64,000 nt of DNA from Micromonospora tarapacensis (GTDB lineage Bacteria; Actinomycetota; Actinomycetes; Mycobacteriales; Micromonosporaceae). The stretch spans positions 103,722 to 167,721 of the forward strand of contig NZ_JAHCDI010000001.1 in NCBI RefSeq assembly GCF_019697375.1, written 5' to 3'. Numbering within the stretch: position 1 is the stretch's first letter; each line of letters starts with the position of its first letter. The notes beneath the pieces are model-generated. The model was not told the DNA's origin. It saw only the letters and a program-made list of their open reading frames with translations, and searched no databases. Shown one piece after another: positions 1 to 8,294 of the stretch. The position numbers were made by a program, and so were the translations under genes.

Positions 1-1274
1 TTCCGCCCCGCCGGCAGCGACACCGCCTCGACCAGTGCCGTCGACCCCTCACCCGGGCCCCGCTGCTCACCCGGCCCGAAGACCTCCAGCAGCACCAGCT
101 CGTCGGCGATCGCGAGCGCCTCGGCGATCTCCGCCTGAAGTTCCCGGGTGCGGTAGACCCGGTAGGGCTGGAAGACGACGATCAGGCGCCCCTCGCCGGC
201 CACCTCCCGCAGCGTCCGCAGGGCCAGGGTCATCGAGGTCGGGTGGTAGGCGTACTCGTCGTAGACGAGCACCCCGTCGGCGACACCCTTGCGCTCGAAC
301 CGCCGACGCACTCCCGGGAAGGCCGCCAGCGCGGTCTCCGCCGCCTGCGGCGGCACCTCCAACAGGCACGCGGCCAGCACCGCCGACGCGCTGTTGAGCC
401 CCATGTGCCGGCCCGGCACCGGCAGCCGGAACTCGCCCAGCGGCCGGCCGTCGAGGTGGGCGAGGTAACGCACCCCGCGGGCCGAGGAGGCCATGTCGCT
501 CAGCCGGAGGTCGGCGTCGGCGGCCTCGCCGTAGGTGTACACCCGGCGTCCCTCGGCGCGCAGCGTGGCGGCCAACCGCCGCCCGCCCGGGTCGTCGGCA
601 CAGGTGATGACGTAGCCCTCCGGGTCGGTGAGCCGGGCGAACTCGGCGAAGGCCGCCTCCAGGGTGGCCAGGTCACCATAGGTGTTCAGGTGGTCCGCCT
701 CGATGTTCGTGACGATCGAGACGAACGGGCGGTAGATGAGGAACGACCGGTCGCTCTCGTCCGCCTCGACCACGAAGTGCTCACCGGTGCCGTGGTGCGC
801 CCCCGAGCCGACCTCGGAGATCTCCCCACCGATCACGAAGGACGGGTCCGCGCCGGCCTGCTGGAGCACCATGGTGACCATGGAGGTGGTGGTGGTCTTG
901 CCGTGCGTGCCGGCGACGGCCACGGTGCGGCGGCCGGTCATCGCGGCCGCGAGAGCCTCCGAGCGGTGCAACACCCGCAGCCCGCGCCGGCGCGCCTCGA
1001 CCACCTCCAGGTGGTCGGCGGGGATGGCCGACGAGTAGACGACGGTGTCGACCCCGTCCAGGTTGGCCGTCTCGTGCGTCATGTGGATCGTCCCACCGAG
1101 CGCCCGCAGGCCGGCCAGCGACGGCCACTCGCGCAGCTCGCTGCCGGAGACCGGCAGGCCCCGGGTGAGGAAGAGCCGGGCCAGACCACTCATGCCGACC
1201 CCGCCCACCCCGATCAGGTGGATGTGGCCGAGGTCCTCGGCGGTCAGCGTGCCGGCCGGGCTGAACGTGGTCAT
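1..1274 (-). CDS. murC: UDP-N-acetylmuramate--L-alanine ligase MurC (3' end outside window)
   Basis: Cytoplasmic ATP-dependent ligase that adds L-alanine to UDP-MurNAc, the first amino acid of the peptidoglycan stem peptide. Translating from the ATG at 1274 gives a Rossmann motif GVGGVGMSG at about residues 22-30, the Mur ligase ATP loop GKTTTT near residue 124, and YDEYAYHPT near residue 334, as in MurC. About 425 residues are visible; the family is usually 460-500, so the C terminus lies beyond the left edge. It follows murG by 58 bases on the same strand as the last visible gene of the dcw cluster. No frame break was seen in the visible part. Confidence 0.95.
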   Translation of the reverse strand, partial: MTTFSPAGTLTAEDLGHIHLIGVGGVGMSGLARLFLTRGLPVSGSELREWPSLAGLRALGGTIHMTHETANLDGVDTVVYSSAIPADHLEVVEARRRGLRVLHRSEALAAAMTGRRTVAVAGTHGKTTTTSMVTMVLQQAGADPSFVIGGEISEVGSGAHHGTGEHFVVEADESDRSFLIYRPFVSIVTNIEADHLNTYGDLATLEAAFAEFARLTDPEGYVITCADDPGGRRLAATLRAEGRRVYTYGEAADADLRLSDMASSARGVRYLAHLDGRPLGEFRLPVPGRHMGLNSASAVLAACLLEVPPQAAETALAAFPGVRRRFERKGVADGVLVYDEYAYHPTSMTLALRTLREVAGEGRLIVVFQPYRVYRTRELQAEIAEALAIADELVLLEVFGPGEQRGPGEGSTALVEAVSLPAGR

Positions 1275-1332
1275 CGGGACCAGCCTTTCGTTCGCGACTG
1301 CGGGGCTCGCAAACCCGGCTCACTCCTCGCGC

Positions 1333-2439
1333 TCACCGGGCCACCGCCTCGTAGACGAAGTTGAGCAGGGCCTCGTCACCGTCGCGCCGCCCGTACGCGG
1401 CTGCGGCGGTGCCCATCGCGTGCAGCCGCTGCGGGTCACGGATCAGCGGGAGCACCGTCCGTTCGAGCCAGTCCGGGGTCATCTCGGCGTCGTCGACCAG
1501 CAGCCCGCCGCCGGCCTCGACCACCGGCAGGGCGTTGCGCTTCTGCTCCTGGTTGCTGTGCGGGTAGGGCACGTAGATGGTCGGCAGCCCGATCGCGGCC
1601 ACCTCGGCGCAGGTCATCGCCCCGCCCCGGCCGAGCATCAGGTCCGCGGCGGCGTATCCGGCGTCCATGTCGGACAGGTACGGCAGCGTCACGTACGGCA
1701 CCGGCAGGTCGGTCGGGATCGGCACCGGCTCGTTGCGGGCGCCGATCACGTGCAGCACCTGGATGCCGTTGCGGGCCAGTTCCTTGGCCGCACCGGCGAC
1801 GGCGAGGTTGATCGAACGGGCGCCCTGCGAGCCGCCGGCGACGAAGAGCACCGGCAGGTCGGGGCGGAGCCCGAAGTGGGCGCGGGCGGCGCCGCGGATG
1901 GCCGCCCGGTCCAGTCCGGAGATGCTGCGGCGCAGCGGCACACCGACCACCCGGGCGTCGCGCAGCGACTCGGCCTGCGACGGCTGGTGCGGGAAGCCGA
2001 CCGCGACGTGCTTGGTGAACTTCATGCCCAGCCGGTTGGCCACGCCCGGCGGCACGTTCACCTCGTGGATCACGATCGGCAGCTCCCGCCGCCAGGCGGC
2101 CAGGTAGGCCGGCACCGAGACGTACCCGCCGAAGCCCACCACCACGTCGGCGCGCACCTCGTCGATGACCTTGCCCGCCGCGCGGGCGGCGGTCCACATC
2201 CGGCCCGGGGTGCGGACCAGGTTCATGTTGATCGACCGGGGTAGCTGGTAGGCGGGGATCTGCCGCAGGTCGTAGCCGGCCGGTGGGATCAGCTCGTTCT
2301 CCAGGCCCTTGGGTGTGCCGAGGCAGGTGATCCGGACGCCGGGGTCGTGCCGGCGCAGGCAGTCGGCGAAGGCGAGCAACGGGTAGATGTGCCCCCCGGT
2401 GCCACCTCCTGCGAGCACCACCGAACGCAGCGGACCCAT
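1333..2439 (-). CDS. murG: Lipid II synthase MurG (UDP-GlcNAc transferase)
   Basis: Membrane-associated glycosyltransferase that moves GlcNAc from UDP-GlcNAc onto lipid I to make lipid II. The 368-residue product starts MGPLRSVVLAGGGTGGHIYP, with the glycine-rich GGGTGGH loop typical of MurG, and carries GFGGYVSVPAYLAA, FVAGGSQGARSIN and the donor-binding region MLGRGGAMTCAEVAAIGLPT with YPHSNQEQKRNA. The ATG at 2439 overlaps the ftsW stop by one base (TGATG), so the two are translationally coupled. Length and motifs are normal. Confidence 0.97.
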   Translation of the reverse strand: MGPLRSVVLAGGGTGGHIYPLLAFADCLRRHDPGVRITCLGTPKGLENELIPPAGYDLRQIPAYQLPRSINMNLVRTPGRMWTAARAAGKVIDEVRADVVVGFGGYVSVPAYLAAWRRELPIVIHEVNVPPGVANRLGMKFTKHVAVGFPHQPSQAESLRDARVVGVPLRRSISGLDRAAIRGAARAHFGLRPDLPVLFVAGGSQGARSINLAVAGAAKELARNGIQVLHVIGARNEPVPIPTDLPVPYVTLPYLSDMDAGYAAADLMLGRGGAMTCAEVAAIGLPTIYVPYPHSNQEQKRNALPVVEAGGGLLVDDAEMTPDWLERTVLPLIRDPQRLHAMGTAAAAYGRRDGDEALLNFVYEAVAR

Positions 2440-3968
2440 CAACGTCTCCTCTCGTCCGCCGACCCGCCGCGGCCCCGGCCGTCCCGGGCGCCACGCGGTG
2501 CGGCCTGGTCGTCCCCGCGCCGCCTCCGCGCCCCGGGTACGGACCCTCGGGCAGCCGGCGGCGCCGCGCGGCGGCGCCGGCCGGAAAGCGGCGGCAACGG
2601 TGCCCACACTAGTCGGACCCACCGGGCCGGCGGACGGGCATGCAGCGCCCGGGCCGCATCCGGCTCGGCGCGGGCGAAGGAGGCCAGCATGCCGACCGCC
2701 GCGAGGGTGACCACCAGCGCGCTGCCGCCGTCGGAGATGAACGGCAGCGGTACGCCGGTCAGCGGCAACAGCCCGATCACGCCGCCGATGTTGATGAACG
2801 CCTGACCGACGAGCCACGCGGTGGCGCCCGCGGCCGCCAGCCGGCGGTACGGATCCTCGACCCGCCGGGCGATCCGCAGGCCGGTGTAGGCGAGCACCGC
2901 GAAGAGGGTGACCACCACCGCGCAGCCGACCACGCCGAGTTCCTCGGCGATGACCGCGAAGATGAAGTCGTTCTCGGCCGCGGGCAGCCACGCCCACTTG
3001 GTCCGCCCCTGGCCGAGACCGGTGCCGAACCAGCCGCCGTTGGCGATCGCGTACCGGGCCTGGACCATCTGGTAGCAGAGTTGATCCTTGCAGGCGTCCA
3101 GCGGCGGCGGGCTGAAGAACACGGTGAGCCGGGCCAGCCGGTAGTTGTCCTCGCCGCGCACACCGGAGCCGGCGCCGAGCGAGGCCACCGCGACCAGCAG
3201 CCCGATGCCGAGCAGCCCGATCGCGCTGAGCGCGGCGAAGACCCGCAGCCGCACCCCGGCCGCCCAGAGCAGGCCGACGACCAGGGCCAGCAGGCAGAGC
3301 ATGCTGCCCAGGTCGTTGTAGCCGACCAGGACGAACAGCAGCCCCACCACCGGGAACAGCGGCGTGGCCAACTCCCGCCACCAGCCCAGCGCCGCACCCT
3401 TGCGGGCGAGCACGTGCGCGCCCCACAGCACCAGCGCGAACTTCGCCAACTCCGAGGGTTGCAGGCTGATCTCACCGACGTACAGCCAGAGCAGGTCAGC
3501 CTCCAGCGGGCCGATCCGCGGCTCGCCGTCGGTCAGCCGCCCGTACGCCACCAGCAGGTTCAGCAGCAGCAGCAGCCCCACCGCGACGCCCAGCGTGGGC
3601 CGGCCCAGCGTCCGGTAGGTGCTGGCCGGCAGGCGCTGGCAGGCCCAGAAGGCCACGATGCCGATCACCGCGAAGATCGCCTGCTTGGTCAGCGACGCCG
3701 AGGCGTCACCGCCCTCGGCGTAGTCGCGCACGCTGGTGGCCGAGAAGACCATGGTCAGGCCGATCAGCAGCAGTAGCCCGGCGCTGGCGAGCAGCAGGTG
3801 GTAGGAGGCCAACGGCCGGGCCAGCAGGCCGCGCAGCGCCGCCAGGCCGCCCACCGCGTCCAGCCCGCGCCACGCGCCGTCGGCCGGCCGCTGGCGCGTC
3901 GCCGGCACGTCGCTTCCCGCTCGCGCCTCCCCCACAGCGTCATCATCGCGGTTACCGGCACCCGACAC
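2439..3968 (-). CDS. ftsW: SEDS peptidoglycan polymerase FtsW
   Basis: Multi-spanning SEDS-family glycosyltransferase that polymerises lipid II at the division septum with FtsI. The 509-residue product has about ten hydrophobic segments starting near residue 55, and the SEDS signatures INIGGVIGLLPLTG and LPFISDGGSA near residues 390-415. A basic, low-complexity C-terminal tail of about 80 residues follows, common in actinobacterial FtsW. The annotated start is a GTG at 3968 without a clear ribosome site; later GTG codons in the first 20 residues are possible, since the conserved part only starts near residue 50. The 163-base gap to mraY is where murD normally sits. Confidence 0.95.
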   Translation of the reverse strand: MSGAGNRDDDAVGEARAGSDVPATRQRPADGAWRGLDAVGGLAALRGLLARPLASYHLLLASAGLLLLIGLTMVFSATSVRDYAEGGDASASLTKQAIFAVIGIVAFWACQRLPASTYRTLGRPTLGVAVGLLLLLNLLVAYGRLTDGEPRIGPLEADLLWLYVGEISLQPSELAKFALVLWGAHVLARKGAALGWWRELATPLFPVVGLLFVLVGYNDLGSMLCLLALVVGLLWAAGVRLRVFAALSAIGLLGIGLLVAVASLGAGSGVRGEDNYRLARLTVFFSPPPLDACKDQLCYQMVQARYAIANGGWFGTGLGQGRTKWAWLPAAENDFIFAVIAEELGVVGCAVVVTLFAVLAYTGLRIARRVEDPYRRLAAAGATAWLVGQAFINIGGVIGLLPLTGVPLPFISDGGSALVVTLAAVGMLASFARAEPDAARALHARPPARWVRLVWAPLPPLSGRRRRAAPPAARGSVPGARRRRGDDQAAPRGARDGRGRGGSADERRR

Positions 3969-4060
3969 CGGCGGTACCGGCCGGTCGGCGTGTCGAACGT
4001 GCGCTGATCACGTCCTGCTGTCACGCGGTCACGATGGTGTGACAGGTCGGAGCACCCGGC

Positions 4061-4083
4061 CACCGCGACGTCGCGTCGCGGTG
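4061..4083. repeat. Perfect hairpin between mraY and ftsW
   Basis: Ten-base perfect inverted repeat (CACCGCGACG / CGTCGCGGTG) around a three-base TCG loop in the mraY-ftsW gap, at the site where murD is expected. There is no T-run, so it is not a canonical intrinsic terminator, but a stem this stable could attenuate read-through from mraY into ftsW or protect a mRNA end. The function is inference. Confidence 0.6.
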
Positions 4084-4131
4084 GGTCACCCCGGCCGCTG
4101 CCGGATCGGCGGGTGCCGGCGGCCCGGCGGG

Positions 4132-5265
4132 TCAACCCATGTTGGCCAGGAAGTCGCTGTAGAAGAGGCCGAGGGCGATGGCCACGCCGATGCCCGCGAT
4201 GATCCAGAACCGGACCACGATGTTGACCTCGCTCCACCCGGCGAGCTCGAAGTGGTGCTGCAACGGCGACATCCGGAAGACCCGCTTGCCGGTGGTCTTG
4301 AACGAGATGATCTGAATCACCACCGACATCGTGATGATCACGAACAGTCCGCCGATGATCGGCAACAGCAGCACGGTGCGGGTGGACATCGCCATGCCGG
4401 CGATCAGGCCGCCGAGGCCGAGGGCGCCGGTGTCGCCCATGAAGATCCGGGCCGGCGAGGTGTTCCACCACAGGAAGCCGACACAGGCACCGGCCGCCGC
4501 CCCGGCGATCAACGCGATCTCCAGCGGATCCCGGACCGTGTAGCAGTAGTTGTCCGCGTTGGCGGTGTACGCCGGGTCGGCGCACCAGTGCCGGTACTGC
4601 CAGAACGCGATCACCGCGTACGCGCCGAGCACCATCACCGAGGCTCCGGTGGCCAGACCGTCGAGGCCGTCGGTCAGGTTGACGCCGTTGGTCGCGGCCA
4701 TCACCACGAAGATGAAGATGACCACCGCGCCGATCTTGGTCACGTCCAGCGCCGGGATGTCCCGGATGAAGCTGAGCGTCGTGCTGCCCACCGTCTCGGT
4801 GTTGGTCACCGCGCCGGAGGCGTCGGTCATCGTGGACGGGAAGTAGAGCGCGACGACCCCGAACATCGCGCCGACCAGGATCTGGCCGAGCAGCTTGCCG
4901 CGCGCGCTCAGGCCGCCGCTGTGCCGCTTGCGGACCTTCAGGAAGTCGTCGAGGAAACCCACCGCGCCGGAGAAGACCATCAGGCCCAGCAGCACCAACG
5001 CGGTGATGGTCGGCTCGACCTGGGCGATCTGCGCGTCCGGCAGGGTGGTCAGGGCAAGGTGACCGGCCACGTACGCGATGACGGTGGCCAGAATGAACAC
5101 CACGCCGCCCATCGTCGGCGTGCCCTTCTTGCCCTGGTGCATCTGCGGACCCTCGGCCCGGATGGGCTGGCCGGCCTTCAACCGGGTGAACACCTTGATC
5201 GCGATCGGGGTGGCGAAGAGCGAGACGAGGAAGGCCACCCCGATGGCCACGATCACCGCCCTCAC
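4132..5265 (-). CDS. mraY: Phospho-N-acetylmuramoyl-pentapeptide transferase MraY
   Basis: Integral membrane enzyme that transfers phospho-MurNAc-pentapeptide to undecaprenyl phosphate, forming lipid I. The 377-residue product shows family motifs in order: [12 protein letters not shown] near residue 43, the Asp-rich FLDDFLKV near 105, [15 protein letters not shown] near 182, [12 protein letters not shown] near 278, and [13 protein letters not shown] near 340, with about ten membrane helices. The GTG start at 5265 overlaps the murF stop by four bases (GTGA). The region around residues 205-235 contains a short Cys-containing loop (WCADPAY, NYCYTV) typical of actinobacterial versions. Confidence 0.97.
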   Translation of the reverse strand: MRAVIVAIGVAFLVSLFATPIAIKVFTRLKAGQPIRAEGPQMHQGKKGTPTMGGVVFILATVIAYVAGHLALTTLPDAQIAQVEPTITALVLLGLMVFSGAVGFLDDFLKVRKRHSGGLSARGKLLGQILVGAMFGVVALYFPSTMTDASGAVTNTETVGSTTLSFIRDIPALDVTKIGAVVIFIFVVMAATNGVNLTDGLDGLATGASVMVLGAYAVIAFWQYRHWCADPAYTANADNYCYTVRDPLEIALIAGAAAGACVGFLWWNTSPARIFMGDTGALGLGGLIAGMAMSTRTVLLLPIIGGLFVIITMSVVIQIISFKTTGKRVFRMSPLQHHFELAGWSEVNIVVRFWIIAGIGVAIALGLFYSDFLANMG

Positions 5266-6695
5266 GCCGCGCCCCCCTCGGCCGGCGTGCCCGCGGAGGT
5301 GCCCGCGCCGTTCCCGGCGGCGTCGGCACGCAGCGCGTCGGCCACCTCCCAGGTCCGGTACCGGGAGCCCTTCACCAGGACGACGTCGCCCGGCCGTAGC
5401 TCGCTGCGCAGCACCTCGACAGCCGCCGCCTGATCGGTGAGCAGCACCGACTCTCCTCCCCAGTCACCTACCGATGTCGCACCGTGGTGGATCGGCGCCG
5501 CCGCCTCGCCGACCACGATCAGCCGGTCGACGCCCAACTCGGCCGCGAGACGGCCCACCTCGGCGTGCCCCTGCGCCTCGAACTCACCCAGCTCGGCCAT
5601 GTAGCCGAGCACCGCGACGGTCCGCCGCCCGGCGCCGACACCGCCCAGCGCACGCAGCGCCACCGCCGTCGACGCCGGGTTGGCGTTGTACGAGTCGTCG
5701 ATCACGGTCACCCCGTCGGTGCGTTCGAAGACGTCCATCCGGCGGGTGGAGACCAACCCGAGCGCGCCCAGCGCGATCGCCAACTCGGTCAGCGGCATGC
5801 CCAGCTCCCGGGCCACCGCCGCGGCGGCCAGCGAGTTGGAGACCTGGTGCCGCCCGGTGAGCCCGAGCCGCACCGGCGCGCTGCCCTCCGGCGTCACCAG
5901 CGTGTACGCGGGACGTCCGCGCTCGTCCAGCGTCACGTCCACGGCCCGCACGTCGGCGTGGTCGGCCTCGCCGTAGCGGACCACCCGGGCGGCCGTACGG
6001 GTGGCCATGGCGTCGACCAGCGGGTCGTCGGCGTTCAGCACGGCCAGGCCGTCGGCCGGCAGCGCCTCGACCAGCTCGCCCTTGGCCAACGCGATGTTCT
6101 CCTGCGAGCCGAACTCGCCGATGTGCGACACCCCGACGTTGAGCACCACGGAGATGCGCGGCGGCGCCACCTCGCAGAGGTACCGCACGTGGCCGATGCC
6201 CCGGGCGCCCTTCTCCATCACCAGGTACCGGGTGGTCGGCCCGGCCTGCAACGCGGTGTACGGGTGCCCCAGCTCGTTGTTGAACGACCCGGGCGGCGCC
6301 ACCGTCTCGCCGAGCCGGGCGGTCACCTGGGCGATCAGGTCCTTGGTGGTGGTCTTGCCGGAGGAGCCGGTGAGCCCGATCACGGTCAACCCGGGCAGCC
6401 GGTCCACCACCACGCGGGCCAGCCGGCCCATCGCGACCAACGCGTCGGCGACGAGGATCATGGGCACCCCGGGCATCTCGCGGGTGCCCAGAACCGCCAC
6501 CGCCCCGGCGTCCACGGCCGCGGCGGCGTAGTCGTGCCCGTCCACCTTCTCCCCGTCGAAGGCGACGAAGAGACCACCGGGGGTGACCATGCGCGAGTCG
6601 AACTCCACGCCTGCGGTGACCTGCGCGGCGGGGTCGGCGGCGGCCAGCCGTCCGTCGACCGCCGAGGCCACCTCGGCCAGGCTGAGCGTGATCAC
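5262..6695 (-). CDS. murF: UDP-MurNAc-tripeptide--D-Ala-D-Ala ligase MurF
   Basis: Cytoplasmic ligase that adds D-alanyl-D-alanine to complete the UDP-MurNAc-pentapeptide. The 477-residue product starts [17 protein letters not shown] and has the ATP loop [11 protein letters not shown] near residue 108, NNELGHPYT, and the C-terminal domain sequences [10 protein letters not shown] and LGYMAELGE expected for MurF. The GTG start at 6695 was chosen because it overlaps the murE stop by four bases (GTGA), as elsewhere in this cluster, and begins exactly at the conserved N terminus. Confidence 0.96.
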   Translation of the reverse strand: MITLSLAEVASAVDGRLAAADPAAQVTAGVEFDSRMVTPGGLFVAFDGEKVDGHDYAAAAVDAGAVAVLGTREMPGVPMILVADALVAMGRLARVVVDRLPGLTVIGLTGSSGKTTTKDLIAQVTARLGETVAPPGSFNNELGHPYTALQAGPTTRYLVMEKGARGIGHVRYLCEVAPPRISVVLNVGVSHIGEFGSQENIALAKGELVEALPADGLAVLNADDPLVDAMATRTAARVVRYGEADHADVRAVDVTLDERGRPAYTLVTPEGSAPVRLGLTGRHQVSNSLAAAAVARELGMPLTELAIALGALGLVSTRRMDVFERTDGVTVIDDSYNANPASTAVALRALGGVGAGRRTVAVLGYMAELGEFEAQGHAEVGRLAAELGVDRLIVVGEAAAPIHHGATSVGDWGGESVLLTDQAAAVEVLRSELRPGDVVLVKGSRYRTWEVADALRADAAGNGAGTSAGTPAEGGAA

Positions 6696-8209
6696 TGCTG
6701 GCTCTCCAGATCCCCGAAGCCGGCCCGCAGGGCGTCGGCGAGTTCGGTCCGGTCGTCGAACGGGTACACCTCGCCGACGACCTCCTGGCCGCGTTCGTGG
6801 CCCTTGCCCAGCACCGCCACCACGTCGCCCGGCGACGCCAGCCGGACCGCCTCGTCGATCGCCGCGCGGCGGCCCGCGACCTCGACGATCCGCGCCGGCG
6901 CCCCGGCCCGGTCGGTGCCGGCGAGCACCTCGGCCCGGATCGCCGACGGATCCTCGGTGCGCGGGTTGTCGTCGGTCACCACCACCACGTCGGCTCCCTG
7001 CGCCGCCGCGGCACCCATCATCGGCCGCTTGCCCCGATCCCGGTCGCCCCCCGCGCCGATCACGCAGATCAGCCGGCCGGCGCTGAGTTGGCGCAGCGCG
7101 GCCAGGGCGGCCACGATCGCGTCCGTCTTGTGCGCGTAGTCGACCACCCCCCGCACACCGCCGGCCACGCCCACCGACTCCAGCCGGCCGGGGACGCCGC
7201 CGCAGGCGGCCACCCCGGCGGCGGTCGCCGGGTCCACTCCGGCGGCGACCAGGGCGGCGATGGCCAGCAGGGCGTTGGACACGTTGTGCCGGCCGGGCAG
7301 CGCCACCCCGGCGGGCAACTCCAGCCCGCCCGGTCCGTGCGCGACGAACCGCTGGGCGTACCCCGCGCCGCCGACCTGGTCCGCCCACCAGGTCGCGGCC
7401 GGGTCGCCGGCCGCGGAGAAGCTGACCGTGGCCGGCTTGACCAGCGCCTTCAACGCCGGGTCGTCGTGGTTGAGCACCTCGACGGCGCAGCGGCCGTCGA
7501 ACAGCCGCGCCTTGGCCGCGAAGTAGTCCGCCGAGTCGGCGTGGAAGTCGAGGTGGTCGGAGCCGAAGTTGGTCCAGCCGCCGACGGTGAACCGCACCCC
7601 GCCGACCCGGCCCATCGCCAGGGCGTGGCTGGAGACCTCCATGACCACCGCGGTCACGCCCCGCTCGCCGGCGGCGGCCAGCATCGCGTGCAGGTCGGTG
7701 GCCTCGGGCGTGGTACGCACGCTGTCCACCACCACGTCACCGAGCCGCGTCTCCACGGTCCCGATCAGGCCGGTGGTGTGCCCGGCGGCGCGCAGCCCGG
7801 ACTCGACGAGGTACGCCGTGGAGGTCTTGCCGGCGGTGCCGGTCACCCCGATCACGATGAGCTGCTCGGTCGGGTCGCCGTAGACGGCGGAGGCGAGGGT
7901 GCCGAGCACCGCACGCGGATCGGTCACCACCAGGGCGGGCAGCCCGCTCGCGGCGGCCAGTTCGGCTCCGGCCGGGTCGGTCAGCACGGCGACCGCGCCG
8001 GCCGCCGCCGCGCCGGCCGCGAACTCGGCGCCGTGCCGGCGGGCGCCCGGCAGGGCCGCGTACAGGTCGCCGGGGTGAACCTCCTGGCTGGCGTGGGTCA
8101 CCCCGGTCACCATCGGGTCGGTTCCGCCGGTGGGCGCCACGGCGAGCCGGGCGGCCAGGCCACCGAGCCGGATTCCGGGCACCGAACGGGGACGAGGATT
8201 GCCGCGCAC
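6692..8209 (-). CDS. murE: UDP-MurNAc-L-Ala-D-Glu--meso-diaminopimelate ligase MurE
   Basis: Adds the third residue of the stem peptide. The ATP loop GVTGTAGKTSTAYL, the motif DDNPRTEDP (DNPR marks meso-diaminopimelate-adding MurE rather than lysine-adding forms) and GKGHERGQE near the C terminus are present in the 505-residue product. A longer reading frame reaches 8272, but the GTG at 8209 is preferred: it starts RGNPRPRSVPGIRL, and a -10-like TAGGGT sits eight bases upstream, which fits leaderless initiation. An 85-base gap separates it from ftsI, so murE may have its own promoter inside the cluster. Confidence 0.95.
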   Translation of the reverse strand: MRGNPRPRSVPGIRLGGLAARLAVAPTGGTDPMVTGVTHASQEVHPGDLYAALPGARRHGAEFAAGAAAAGAVAVLTDPAGAELAAASGLPALVVTDPRAVLGTLASAVYGDPTEQLIVIGVTGTAGKTSTAYLVESGLRAAGHTTGLIGTVETRLGDVVVDSVRTTPEATDLHAMLAAAGERGVTAVVMEVSSHALAMGRVGGVRFTVGGWTNFGSDHLDFHADSADYFAAKARLFDGRCAVEVLNHDDPALKALVKPATVSFSAAGDPAATWWADQVGGAGYAQRFVAHGPGGLELPAGVALPGRHNVSNALLAIAALVAAGVDPATAAGVAACGGVPGRLESVGVAGGVRGVVDYAHKTDAIVAALAALRQLSAGRLICVIGAGGDRDRGKRPMMGAAAAQGADVVVVTDDNPRTEDPSAIRAEVLAGTDRAGAPARIVEVAGRRAAIDEAVRLASPGDVVAVLGKGHERGQEVVGEVYPFDDRTELADALRAGFGDLESQQ

Positions 8210-8217
8210 GGCGTCAG

Positions 8218-8223
8218 ACCCTA
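8218..8223 (-). promoter_or_regulatory. Candidate -10 box for murE
   Basis: TAGGGT on the minus strand, eight bases before the murE GTG. The spacing puts the transcription start at or next to the start codon. No clear -35 was recognised. Confidence 0.4.
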
Positions 8224-8294
8224 CCCGGTCCCCCGCTCCCGGCCGCACGGCGCGCCTGAATCTCCGTCCCATCGCGTCGAACCGCAGGCAGCGG

